A stretch of DNA of 64,000 bases from Ignavibacteriales bacterium (GTDB lineage Bacteria; Bacteroidota; Ignavibacteria; Ignavibacteriales; Ignavibacteriaceae): NCBI GenBank assembly GCA_016714125.1, contig JADJNX010000002.1:520636-584635 (forward strand), given 5' to 3'. Below, one piece after another: positions 56,201-63,972 of this stretch. A program made the position numbers and the translations under genes. A model generated the notes under the pieces. The model was not told the DNA's origin. It was given only the letters and a program-made list of their open reading frames with translations, and ran no database searches. The stretch's first letter is position 1, and every line of letters begins with the position of its first letter.

Positions 56201-56501
56201 AAAATAAAAAATTAAGACCTGAAATATACATCAATGGACAGGGTGAAATCAAGGTAATTCGTTCGCGGGTGAATGTGTTTTTTGGGGAGGGATGGTTACG
56301 CGGATTCACTTTGAAATCCAATAATATATATGGAATCGAAGTTTAAATCTCCTCTGTGACCTCGGTGTGCTCTGTGGTTTTTTCTTCTTGCGTTTTACTA
56401 CCACCCCCTTCTCAAAAAAAACTTTTGCAAAAGAGATTAAGAACTTGTATATTTGCAGACTAAATTTGAATTAACTCAACCAAAAAGATTTTAAGATAAG
56501 C
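56201..56501. other. Intergenic region with 9-nt periodic repeat and the rpsT promoter
   Basis: No gene in 301 nt between the divergent GH2-like gene and rpsT. At 56347-56380 CCTCTGTGA, CCTCGGTGT and GCTCTGTGG follow each other, a degenerate tandem repeat of 9-nt period, with a T-run behind. Its complement reads like CCACAGAGCACACCGAGG. The rpsT promoter is at 56425-56455. Nothing else was recognised. Confidence 0.6.
56425..56455 (+). promoter_or_regulatory. Promoter of rpsT
   Basis: TTGCAA (56425-56430), a 17-nt spacer and TATATTTG (56448-56455), an exact match to the TAnnTTTG element. It lies 47 nt upstream of the rpsT start codon. Confidence 0.78.
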
Positions 56502-56762
56502 ATGGCAAATCACAAATCTGCTGTAAAAAGAATCAGACAAAGCGCAAGAAAACGCGACATTAACAAAGCTTCCATCTCGAAGATGAAAACTTTGCTTAAA
56601 AAGGTTCTCAGCACAACAACATTGGAAGAAGCAACAACAAGCTATAAAGAAGCTGTTGCACACCTCGACAGGATCAGCGTAAAGGGCAGAATCCACAAAA
56701 ATAATGCATCACGCAAAAAATCGAGACTGACACTTCATATTAATAGCTTAACCAAAGCTTAA
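56502..56762 (+). CDS. rpsT: 30S ribosomal protein S20
   Basis: An 86-residue helical protein that binds 16S rRNA early in assembly. It begins ANHKSAVKRIRQSARKRDINKASISKMKTLLKK and ends with GRIHKNNASRKKSRLTLHINSL, both characteristic (the KNxAARxKSRL motif). Length is normal. As in most bacteria it stands alone: its own promoter (56425-56455) and terminator (56770-56801) bracket it. Intact. Confidence 0.96.
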   Translation: MANHKSAVKRIRQSARKRDINKASISKMKTLLKKVLSTTTLEEATTSYKEAVAHLDRISVKGRIHKNNASRKKSRLTLHINSLTKA

Positions 56763-56769
56763 TGCCTCT

Positions 56770-56801
56770 GAACTTCTGCGGTTCTCCGCGGAAGTTCTTT
56801 T
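56770..56801 (+). terminator. Intrinsic terminator of rpsT
   Basis: A 12-bp stem GAACTTCTGCGG/CCGCGGAAGTTC (one G-U pair) with loop TTCT, followed by TTTT. It begins 8 nt after the rpsT stop. Confidence 0.82.
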
Positions 56802-56853
56802 GGCAAACCTCACAATCAGCCTGGAAATCCCCCGGTTTTATTAAAATCTTCCG

Positions 56854-57990
56854 TTAACTACGCCTGATTGTAACAATTGTCAGATCGTCATCAGGAATAC
56901 CAAACTTCTCCACTTCCGTTAAAATATTTTGATTAATCTTGCCGCTCTCTTCGGTGGCATTCTGTTCTATAATCATTTTTAGCCTCTCCATCGAAAAAGA
57001 GTTCTTTACTTTTTGAAAATGTCTCAGGCACCCCATCAGTCACCATAACCACAAAATCACCACTCTCCAGACTGAACTCCCCTTCCTGGAATTTAAAATC
57101 TTTTTCATTCCAATCGAAATTTGACGAGTAGTTAATTCTTCAACCTTTTTGTCTCATTTCTATAAATCAGCAAGGGCAAGTGCCCGGCAACAATATATTC
57201 CAACTTCCTGGAATGCATCCTCATGGAGGCGGCGGTGAGAAACATCTTTTTGTCCTTGAGATCAAACATCGTTGAGTTTAAATTTGTATAACACTCACTT
57301 AATGAATCACCATGTGCCAGGTTGCTCCTCAATGCACTTTTAAACATCCCCATTAAAAGACCTGCACTCACCCCGTGCCCGGAAACATCAGCAACAGTGA
57401 GCACCATCTCCCCATCCCCAGTTTCAAACATGTCCGCCATATCACCCCCACCTCACCAACAGGTTTTGAGATACCGGCGATATCATACTCTTTATTTTTG
57501 TAGCCAATATCAGGCACCAGAATTGCATGCATCTTCCTCGCAAGATCAATTTCAGTTTTATACTTAAAGTGTTTTAACCCCTCACCACTGATAAACTTTA
57601 CAAAAAGTATATATCCCAATATCACCAGGAGCATTATTCCGACACCATGAAATCTCAGGTAGGTCACAAGCTCCGGGTTGTCTTTTATCAGTTCAAGATT
57701 ACCGTATGGACTAAAAGCCAACACAAACTGCAAAATAATCCCCACTGCAAGAAATTTAAGATCTCGCGTAAAGGTATGAGCATATATCGCACCAACCAAA
57801 CCGGAAAGTAAACTGTTTCTGATTATTTCTCCATAACTCATCGCACCCGGGCAAGCAAACTGCTCACAAATCCAATTGTGGAAAAGAGAAAAAAGATTCC
57901 TGCGAGAAAAATTAGATATGACCGCCAGGGCAAACTTCTGAAAAACAGTTTGTCCCTTTTTGACTTCGAACCGAACTTTAGGAAATTCAT
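56854..57990 (-). CDS. SpoIIE-type PP2C serine/threonine phosphatase with N-terminal membrane segment (at least four frameshifts)
   Basis: A phosphatase of the RsbU/SpoIIE type, which normally acts in partner-switching regulation. The pieces, in order: a membrane-spanning N-terminus from an ATG at 57990 (PWRSYLIFLAGIFFLFSTIGFVSSLLA); from 57841 further helices, then EIDLARKMHAILVPD and KPVGEVGGDMADMF (metal-binding GGD); LTVADVSGHGVSAGLLMGMFK (metal-binding DVSGHG); KKVEELTTRQISIG; GDFVVMVTDGVPE; and PDDDLTIVTIR. Frames break at about 57840, 57445-57449, 57146-57150, 57105-57110 and 57003-57007, nearly all in homopolymers. This is the most damaged gene; a real pseudogene cannot be excluded, but all catalytic motifs survive. 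Confidence 0.78.
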
Positions 57991-58095
57991 AAACTTTCTT
58001 AATTATTGATATTACAAATTTAACTGAAATTTATTCTCCACATTTCATTTTACAACGTTTTTTTAACCTTTCATCACTTTATTTTCATCTGCCTC

Positions 58096-58126
58096 TTGAC
58101 TTTAAATCAAAATTTTTGTATATCTG
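58096..58126 (+). promoter_or_regulatory. Promoter of the SPFH operon
   Basis: TTGACT (58096-58101), a 17-nt spacer and TATATC (58119-58124), continuing as TATATCTG, one base from TAnnTTTG. It lies 44 nt upstream of the SPFH start codon. Confidence 0.6.
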
Positions 58127-58169
58127 TATTAAATCTTTTTGATATTATTTTGATATCATTTTTTAACCA

Positions 58170-59063
58170 ATGGAGTCAACAATGACCAAAGAAAAAACAA
58201 TAGTCTCTTCAAACGGATTAAAATATCTGTTCTTGATAATCTTCATGATACTGTTTGCAACTGCTGTATTGATCTTCAGAGCGAACACTGCATCTGATGA
58301 TTACAGGGATGCTTTTTTTATCGTCCCTTCAATATTATTAATAATTACTGCTTTCGTTATGATCGCAGGATTTTACACAATTGAACCCAACCATGCTATG
58401 GTGATTCTACTGTTTGGTGAGTACATAGGTACCGATCGTTCTGAAGGTTTTCACTGGGCTAATCCCTTTTATTCAAAAAAGAAACTTTCATTAAGAACAA
58501 ACAACTTCGACAGTCAAAAACTGAAAGTGAACGATAAAAAAGGGAATCCGATTGAGATATCAGTGGTAGTGGTTTGGCGTGTGAACGAAACTGCGGAAGC
58601 TCTTTTTGCAGTTGAGGATTTTAAGACTTATACAATTGTCCAGTCAGAATCCGCGATCAGACACATCGCATCTCTTTATCCTTATGATGTCACTGACGAT
58701 GAACCGATAAGTCTCCGCTCTTCAATTGATGAGGTTTCCCATGCTCTTGCAAAAGAGATTCAGGAAAGAATTGAAGGAGCCGGTATCGTCATCGAGGAAA
58801 CAAGAATCAACCATCTTGCTTACGCTCCTGAAATTGCCCATGCAATGTTGCAACGCCAGCAGGCAGAAGCTGTAATTGCCGCAAGAACCAAGATTGTTGA
58901 CGGTGCAGTTGGAATGGTTGAAATGGCATTAAAACGCCTTAGTGAAGAAAATGTAATTCAACTTGATGAAGAAAGAAAGGCTGCAATGGTGGGTAACCTG
59001 ATGGTGGTGCTCTGTTCCGACCGCTCTGCTCAACCGATCATTAATTCCGGTTCACTCTATTAA
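58170..59063 (+). CDS. SPFH/Band 7 domain membrane protein
   Basis: A 297-residue protein with two N-terminal membrane helices (about 14-34 and 48-68) followed by an SPFH (stomatin/prohibitin/flotillin) domain: FYTIEPNHAMVILLFGEYIGTDRSEGFHWANPF, then KGNPIEISVVVVWRV and the conserved IVIEETRINHLAYAPEIAHAMLQRQQAEAVIAARTKIVDGAV, a helical region that drives assembly. Such proteins scaffold membrane microdomains and often protect FtsH-type proteases. It is the first of two genes; a 53-residue Arc-like protein starts 1 nt after its stop codon. The second ATG (58182) is also possible as start. Confidence 0.88.
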   Translation: MESTMTKEKTIVSSNGLKYLFLIIFMILFATAVLIFRANTASDDYRDAFFIVPSILLIITAFVMIAGFYTIEPNHAMVILLFGEYIGTDRSEGFHWANPFYSKKKLSLRTNNFDSQKLKVNDKKGNPIEISVVVVWRVNETAEALFAVEDFKTYTIVQSESAIRHIASLYPYDVTDDEPISLRSSIDEVSHALAKEIQERIEGAGIVIEETRINHLAYAPEIAHAMLQRQQAEAVIAARTKIVDGAVGMVEMALKRLSEENVIQLDEERKAAMVGNLMVVLCSDRSAQPIINSGSLY

Positions 59064-59064
59064 T

Positions 59065-59226
59065 ATGGCTGAAAAAAAATCTATTATCCTTCGGATCGAT
59101 CCAAAACTCTACAATGCCCTTAACGAATGGGCAAAGGATGAATTGCGTTCGGTAAATGCTCAAATCGAGTACATTCTTCGGGAACAGGTCCACAAAAGAA
59201 CAAAAAAACCGCAGGATAAGGGATGA
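59065..59226 (+). CDS. Small Arc/ribbon-helix-helix-like protein
   Basis: A 53-residue protein starting at the ATG at 59065, two nt after the SPFH stop. AEKKSIILRIDPKLYNALNEWAKDELRSVNAQIEYILREQV has the shape of an Arc-type ribbon-helix-helix: a short strand (SIILRID) that would pair with a partner, helix A (PKLYNALNEWAKDE) and, after the SVNAQIE turn, helix B (IEYILREQVHKR), with a basic tail. The RSVNAQIEYIL segment is the standard one of the family. The tight coupling suggests that it works with, or regulates, the SPFH protein; DNA binding is inferred. Confidence 0.82.
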   Translation: MAEKKSIILRIDPKLYNALNEWAKDELRSVNAQIEYILREQVHKRTKKPQDKG

Positions 59227-59281
59227 AGTTTTTTCCTGCCAAATCCGACAGGTAAGTAAACTTTAATAAAGGAACATTCAC

Positions 59282-59309
59282 ATTGGGGGTACAACGCCCC
59301 AATTTTTTC
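59282..59309 (+). terminator. Intrinsic terminator of the SPFH-Arc operon
   Basis: A 7-bp perfect stem ATTGGGG/CCCCAAT with an 8-nt loop, running into a tract of seven T (59303-59309). It lies 56 nt after the Arc-like stop codon. Confidence 0.85.
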
Positions 59310-59426
59310 TTAGGTAATTGAACTTATCTGTTCTATTCTTCTTTGGTGAGTGAGAAAGATATTCATTACAATTTATTTAATTTTTACCATATTACAGTCA
59401 CTAATAAATAAAAGAACGAAACTAAA

Positions 59427-59771
59427 ATGTTTGGAAACTTGATAACAGAAGCCCTGAACAAAGGGATTCAAATTATACTTCAGCATTACATAAAGCCTTA
59501 TGGCGAAATCACTTCCCTCTCGATTGACGACTCAACCAAGGAAGTGCAGGCAACCCTTCTACTCAGCGGTGAACTGCAAACTCTCGAAGTTCATATTTTC
59601 GGGTACAACTTTGCCAGAATTGAGGACAATTGGTACTTGACGTTCGTCAATGTTGCCACTTCCCGCGACTGGATTAACACCCTCTTGAAAAACAGTCCCC
59701 CAAAAGAATTCGAGGAAAAACGATTCGAAATTCCTCATGCAGCGGCAGTGATTTTGAAGTTTTTGTTTTGA
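59427..59771 (+). CDS. Hypothetical protein, 114 residues
   Basis: I do not recognise a family. The protein starts FGNLITEALNKGIQIILQHYIKPYGEITSLSID, with an amphipathic first helix, then a predicted beta-rich middle (KEVQATLLLSGELQTLEVHIFGY, NWYLTFVNVATSRDWINTLLK) and a charged end (KEFEEKRFEIPHAAAVILKFLF). It has no signal peptide or cysteine. It stands alone between the SPFH operon terminator and the convergent cytochrome gene. The composition and the reasonable spacing from an A-rich leader support a real gene. Confidence 0.65.
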   Translation: MFGNLITEALNKGIQIILQHYIKPYGEITSLSIDDSTKEVQATLLLSGELQTLEVHIFGYNFARIEDNWYLTFVNVATSRDWINTLLKNSPPKEFEEKRFEIPHAAAVILKFLF

Positions 59772-59931
59772 GTCAATCGTAGTCATGTAACTTAACGCTA
59801 GTTTTAGGATCTCGATTTTTTTTGCAGACAATAACCTGAAAAATCGGGCTTCGAGAAGGTCGATTAAAGTCGAAGGGATAAAAAGTACTTTTACCCCTGT
59901 AACACTCGTTTAAGAACTTCGCAGAAAAACC

Positions 59932-60843
59932 TCAATCCTCATCCCCTTCCTTTTCTCCATGATCTTTCTTTTTGCCTTCCCGTTCATTTCCTTTTCCTTC
60001 GGCTTCGTCTTTGTTGCTTGAGCGGTGGCATTTTACGCAGTTGGCGAAGTCTGAAATTCCCTCTTTGAGATGTTCTTGGGAAATTTTTGCTTGTGTATGT
60101 TCATGACAGTTGTAACAAGTGTAAGTTTTGAAGTTGTTACCCGGTTCATGGCAATTGGAGCAGGTGGATGGATGATCTTTGTCAAAAATGAAATATTTTG
60201 AATGTTCAAAAGTTGAAGGTTTCCAGGCATCAGTTGCGTGGCAGGCAGAACATGATTCTCCCGGCTTAAAATTTGTATGCAGATCATCAGAAGGTTTATC
60301 CTTTTCATGGCATTTACCACATTTGTCAATAACTATTCCACCCGGTTTATGATTTAACTTTGCATCATTCCACCGGTTGGTATTGTGGCAACCGCTGCAT
60401 TCCGCTTTTAACTCACTATGAAAATCATCTTTGGGTTTTTGATAATCGTGGCATGCAGAGCATTTTTCTTTGACACCGCTTCCAATAATGTCATGCGAGA
60501 ATTTTTTGATGGCAAGATCTTTGGATTCGCCTGTGTGCTCCCTGTGGCAAATAACACAATCGATCTCTTTGATATTTTTGTGAAGCAGATTTGCACGCTC
60601 ATTTGTTTTTGTGGCGAGAATGCCCGAGACTAAAACTCTCCCAATATCGTTTTGTTTATGGCAGGCAACACATTTTTCTGTAACCGCACCTTGAACCAGC
60701 GTATGGCAGCTCATGCAATCATTTTGTAAACTCTCATGTCCCTTGCTTAAAACTCCCGGATTAATAGCATAAAAAGGAGAACTCAACAAAAGGCCAAGTC
60801 CGACAACCAATGCACCGGCAAACCAATAATATGTACGCATCAT
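59932..60843 (-). CDS. Decaheme c-type cytochrome (cytochrome c3/c7-like repeats)
   Basis: A 303-residue protein with N-terminal signal anchor (TYYWFAGALVVGLGLLLSSPFYAI) and ten CxxCH heme-binding motifs: CMSCH, CVACH, CVICH, CSACH, CSGCH, CGKCH, CSACH, CSNCH, CYNCH and CVKCH, at about 25-30-residue intervals with extra histidines that may be axial ligands. A charged tail rich in Lys, Glu and Asp follows the last heme. It should transfer electrons in the periplasm. Start: the ATG at 60843 (ATGATG after GGAG) overlaps the stop of the upstream membrane gene; a longer frame to 60933 exists but lies inside that gene. Confidence 0.88.
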   Translation of the reverse strand: MMRTYYWFAGALVVGLGLLLSSPFYAINPGVLSKGHESLQNDCMSCHTLVQGAVTEKCVACHKQNDIGRVLVSGILATKTNERANLLHKNIKEIDCVICHREHTGESKDLAIKKFSHDIIGSGVKEKCSACHDYQKPKDDFHSELKAECSGCHNTNRWNDAKLNHKPGGIVIDKCGKCHEKDKPSDDLHTNFKPGESCSACHATDAWKPSTFEHSKYFIFDKDHPSTCSNCHEPGNNFKTYTCYNCHEHTQAKISQEHLKEGISDFANCVKCHRSSNKDEAEGKGNEREGKKKDHGEKEGDED

Positions 60844-61400
60844 CTCCAACTCCAAAGGAGAAGTGTAGCAATTATATGAATTAGTGCAAGTGCCATAAAG
60901 ATCATATTCAGCGGCATGTGAACATTTCGCCAATTTTGCATCTTTTTCACCAATAACGATTGAAAAAGCACTTCTTTATCTATTTCATCCTGCGAGAGGT
61001 TTTTCTCTTTCATCTCTGCAATTTTCCCCTTGAGGTCCTGTTTCACATCATTCAGAAGGAATTTGCCGGTCAGCCCACTTGCCACCACAACCATCATTGC
61101 CAGCAAAGCCAGCCAGGGTATTATCGCATTAAAATGGATTCCGCCATGCACAAGCAAAACAATTGCCCCAAACCATCCGAGAAATTCGTGTAAATTCAAA
61201 AGTTTTTTCGGCTGACCGGAGTTAATAATCTTCCGTTTTCTGAGGGAGTAAATAAATGAAATGATTATCAGCGAAGTGCCTAAAATCCCAAAGTATCTGC
61301 CTACCCAAACCAGGTTAGCGAGGTGAAGGATATAATCTATTAAGATAGCTATGCTGATCATGCCTACATATAATAAGATCGAAGGGAGTATTCGTTTCAT
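60840..61400 (-). CDS. Cytochrome b-like five-helix membrane protein
   Basis: A 186-residue inner-membrane protein with five predicted helices (about 6-28, 34-52, 68-90, 96-114, 155-182). Histidines lie in paired positions: NLHEFLGWFGAIVLLVHGGIHF in helix 3 and NVHMPLNMIFMALALIHII in helix 5, a layout like b-type cytochromes that hold heme between two helices. It overlaps the decaheme cytochrome start by 4 nt, so the two are translationally coupled. A quinol-to-periplasm electron path is inferred: the membrane protein oxidises or reduces the quinone and hands electrons to the multiheme protein. The family name is uncertain. Confidence 0.7.
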   Translation of the reverse strand: MKRILPSILLYVGMISIAILIDYILHLANLVWVGRYFGILGTSLIIISFIYSLRKRKIINSGQPKKLLNLHEFLGWFGAIVLLVHGGIHFNAIIPWLALLAMMVVVASGLTGKFLLNDVKQDLKGKIAEMKEKNLSQDEIDKEVLFQSLLVKKMQNWRNVHMPLNMIFMALALIHIIATLLLWSWR

Positions 61401-61736
61401 GATGATGGATATTAATTAAAATTCAAAATTGAAATTACTAAATCCCCTTCAAATATCCATCATAGTAATACCGAAGGGTATATTTATTATTTAGTCTAAA
61501 TCTTAATAAGTAAATAAGTCATCATAAAAGACTATTCAGCCTGGTTTTTCTCTTTAAAATATTATAAATTTGCAGTTCAAGTATATTTCTGAAAATATCC
61601 CCTTTTTAAAGTTCATTTTAATGTTGAATAAATCATTTTTATTATTGATTTAATGAACAAACGACATCGACAATTTGTTAAATTGGTGAACGGGATTTTT
61701 TGCAATTGAAAAAGTTTTCAAAAAAAAGGATTAAAT
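61401..61736. other. Intergenic region upstream of katG and the cytochrome pair
   Basis: A+T-rich 336 nt between divergent genes, without a reading frame. It holds an inverted repeat (61629-61652). No confident promoter could be picked: several TTGAAT and TTGATT words occur near 61623-61650 but none has the TAnnTTTG element at the right distance. No small RNA was recognised. Confidence 0.6.
61629..61652. promoter_or_regulatory. Inverted repeat upstream of katG (possible operator)
   Basis: TAAATCA (61629-61635), a 10-nt A+T-only gap and TGATTTA (61646-61652), a perfect 7-bp inverted repeat 85 nt before the katG start. It may be the binding site of a redox or peroxide regulator. It does not match the known PerR or OxyR boxes closely. 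Confidence 0.4.
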
Positions 61737-63933
61737 ATGAGCGATAATTCACAAAGCAGCGGGAAGTGTCCATTCCCACATTCCACCGGTATTGGTGGAG
61801 GCGGCACCCAAACTAACGATTGGTGGCCCAATAGATTAAAATTAAACATTTTAAGGCAAAACTCTTCCCTCTCCAATCCAATGGAGGAAGGTTTCAGCTA
61901 TAAAGAAGCCTTAGAATACCTGGATTTTGAGGAACTTAAAAAAGACCTGACTGCTCTGATGACCGATTCCAAGGATTGGTGGCCTGCTGATTTTGGGCAT
62001 TATGGTCCTTATTTTATCCGTATGTCATGGCATGCTGCCGGAACCTACAGAACAGGTGACGGAAGAGGTGGAGCGTCGGGTGGATATCAAAGATTTGCAC
62101 CACTTAACAGCTGGCCTGATAATGCGAACCTCGACAAAGCCCGCAGACTTCTTGGCCAATTAAACAAAAATATCGTAACAAAATTTCATGGGCAGATTTG
62201 CTTGTTCTCGCCGGAACCGTGGCTATGGACCCGATGGGCTGTAAATCCTTTGGCTTTGGTTATGGACGCGAAGATGCCTGGGAACCTGATGCAAGCATTT
62301 ATTGGGGTCAGGAAACAACTTGGCTCTCCGATGAAAAGCGTTATTCAGGTAAAAGAGATCTCGAAAATCCACTTGCAGCAGTGCAGATGGGACTCATTTA
62401 TGTGAATCCTGAAGGACCAGGAGGAAATCCCGATCCTGTGTTGGCAGCTCACGATATCAGAGAAACTTTTGCCCGTATGGCAATGAATGACGAGGAAACC
62501 GTTGCTTTAATCGCCGGTGGACATACTTTTGGTAAAGCTCACGGAGCAGGTGACCCTTCACTAATGGGACCTGAACCCGAGGGCGCTGACATCGAAGCTT
62601 TAGGCCTCGGCTGGCATAACAAATTTGGAACAGGCAAAGGCTCCGACACAACAACAGGCGGACCTGAAGTAACCTGGACATCCACTCCTGCAAAGTGGGG
62701 ACACGATTTCTTTAAACACCTTTTTGAATATGAGTATGAACTGACCAAAAGTCCTGCCGGTGCTCAACAGTGGGTAGCGAAAAATGCAGAAGCAATCATT
62801 CCTGATGCACACGATCCAGCAAAAAAACACCTGCCAACAATGTTGACAACAGATCTTTCTCTAAGATTTGATCCCGAGTATGAAAAAATTTCGAGACGAT
62901 TTTATGAAAATCCTGATCAGTTCGCTGACGCTTTTGCTCGGGCCTGGTTTAAATTGACCCACAGAGATATGGGACCAAAATCCTGTTACCTCGGACCTGA
63001 TGTCCCCGCCGAAGACCTTATCTGGCAGGATCCTGTCCCCGCAGTCGATTTTAAAGTTGTGGATATTTACGATATCGACAATTTAAAGGCAAAATCCTTA
63101 GTTCAGGCCTTTCAGTTTCTGAATTGGTTTCAACCGCTTGGGCGTCCGCATCCACTTTCCGTGGTTCCGACAAAAGAGGTGGTGCAAATGGTGCCAGAAT
63201 CAGACTTGAACCACAAAAAAACTGGGAAGCAAATAATCCTGCTCAGTTGGCAGGAGTTCTCGCTACCCTTGAATCGATTCAGAAAGAATTTAATGATGCC
63301 AATAAAGATGGTAAAAAAATCTCTTTGGCAGATTTGATTGTTCTCGCCGGATGTGTCGCCGTTGAAAAAGCCGCTAAAGATGCCGGACATGATGTAATTG
63401 TACCCTTTTCACCCGGAAGAACAGATGCTTTGCAGGAGCTTACAGATGTTGAATCCTTCTCGGTTCTTGAACCATATGCTGATTGATTTCGTAATTATCT
63501 GAAGACACCAGCCGCTATTCCGTCCGAACATCTGTTGATTGATAAAGCTCAATTGCTTACACTTACTGTGCCTGAAATGACAGTTTTGGTGGGTGGTCTG
63601 CGTGCATTAAACGCCAATTACGACAACTCAGGACATGGTATCTTTACCATTCGTCCCGGAGTTTTGACTAACGATTTCTTTGTGAATTTGCTTGGTATGG
63701 ACACAATCTGGACAGCCACTGATGATTCAAAAGAAAAATTTGAAGGTCGAGACAACAAAACAGGTAAAGTGAAATGGACTGCAACAAGGGTTGATCTGGT
63801 ATTTGGATCAAATTCCGAGTTAAGAGCCGTTGCCGAAGTCTATGGAAGCTCCGATGGTGAAGACAAATTTGTAAAAGATTTTGTTGCCGCCTGGGATAAA
63901 GTTATGAATCTCGATCGATTCGATTTGAAATAA
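61737..63933 (+). CDS. katG: Catalase-peroxidase (two frameshifts and an in-frame TGA)
   Basis: A bifunctional heme enzyme removing hydrogen peroxide; about 732 residues after repair. The N-terminal domain has MSWHAAGTYRTGDGRGG with the distal Trp-His pair, the tyrosine in GLIYVNPEGP and methionine in FARMAMNDEE of the Met-Tyr-Trp adduct, and the proximal histidine in IAGGHTFGKAHGAG. The C-terminal domain has LSVSELVSTAWASASTFRGSDKRGGANGARI. Breaks: 62152-62153 (one T short, LLW/PIKQKY), 63091-63094 (one A short), and a TGA at 63484-63486 where YADGFRNYL needs glycine. A ribosome binding site AAGGAT stands before the ATG. A terminator follows. Confidence 0.94.
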
Positions 63934-63972
63934 CCGATAATTAAAAGTTATCGTTTATAAAATACTTTCAAA

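Noticed and set aside
60843..60933. Longer start of the decaheme cytochrome at 60933
   Set aside because: It would begin inside the upstream membrane gene and bury the signal anchor; the ATG at 60843 has a GGAG site and the typical overlap.
19793..63486. Alternative genetic code (TAG as Gln, TAA as Glu, TGA as Gly)
   Set aside because: Three different stop codons are affected, once each, while all three end other genes at their normal places. A code change would affect one codon many times.
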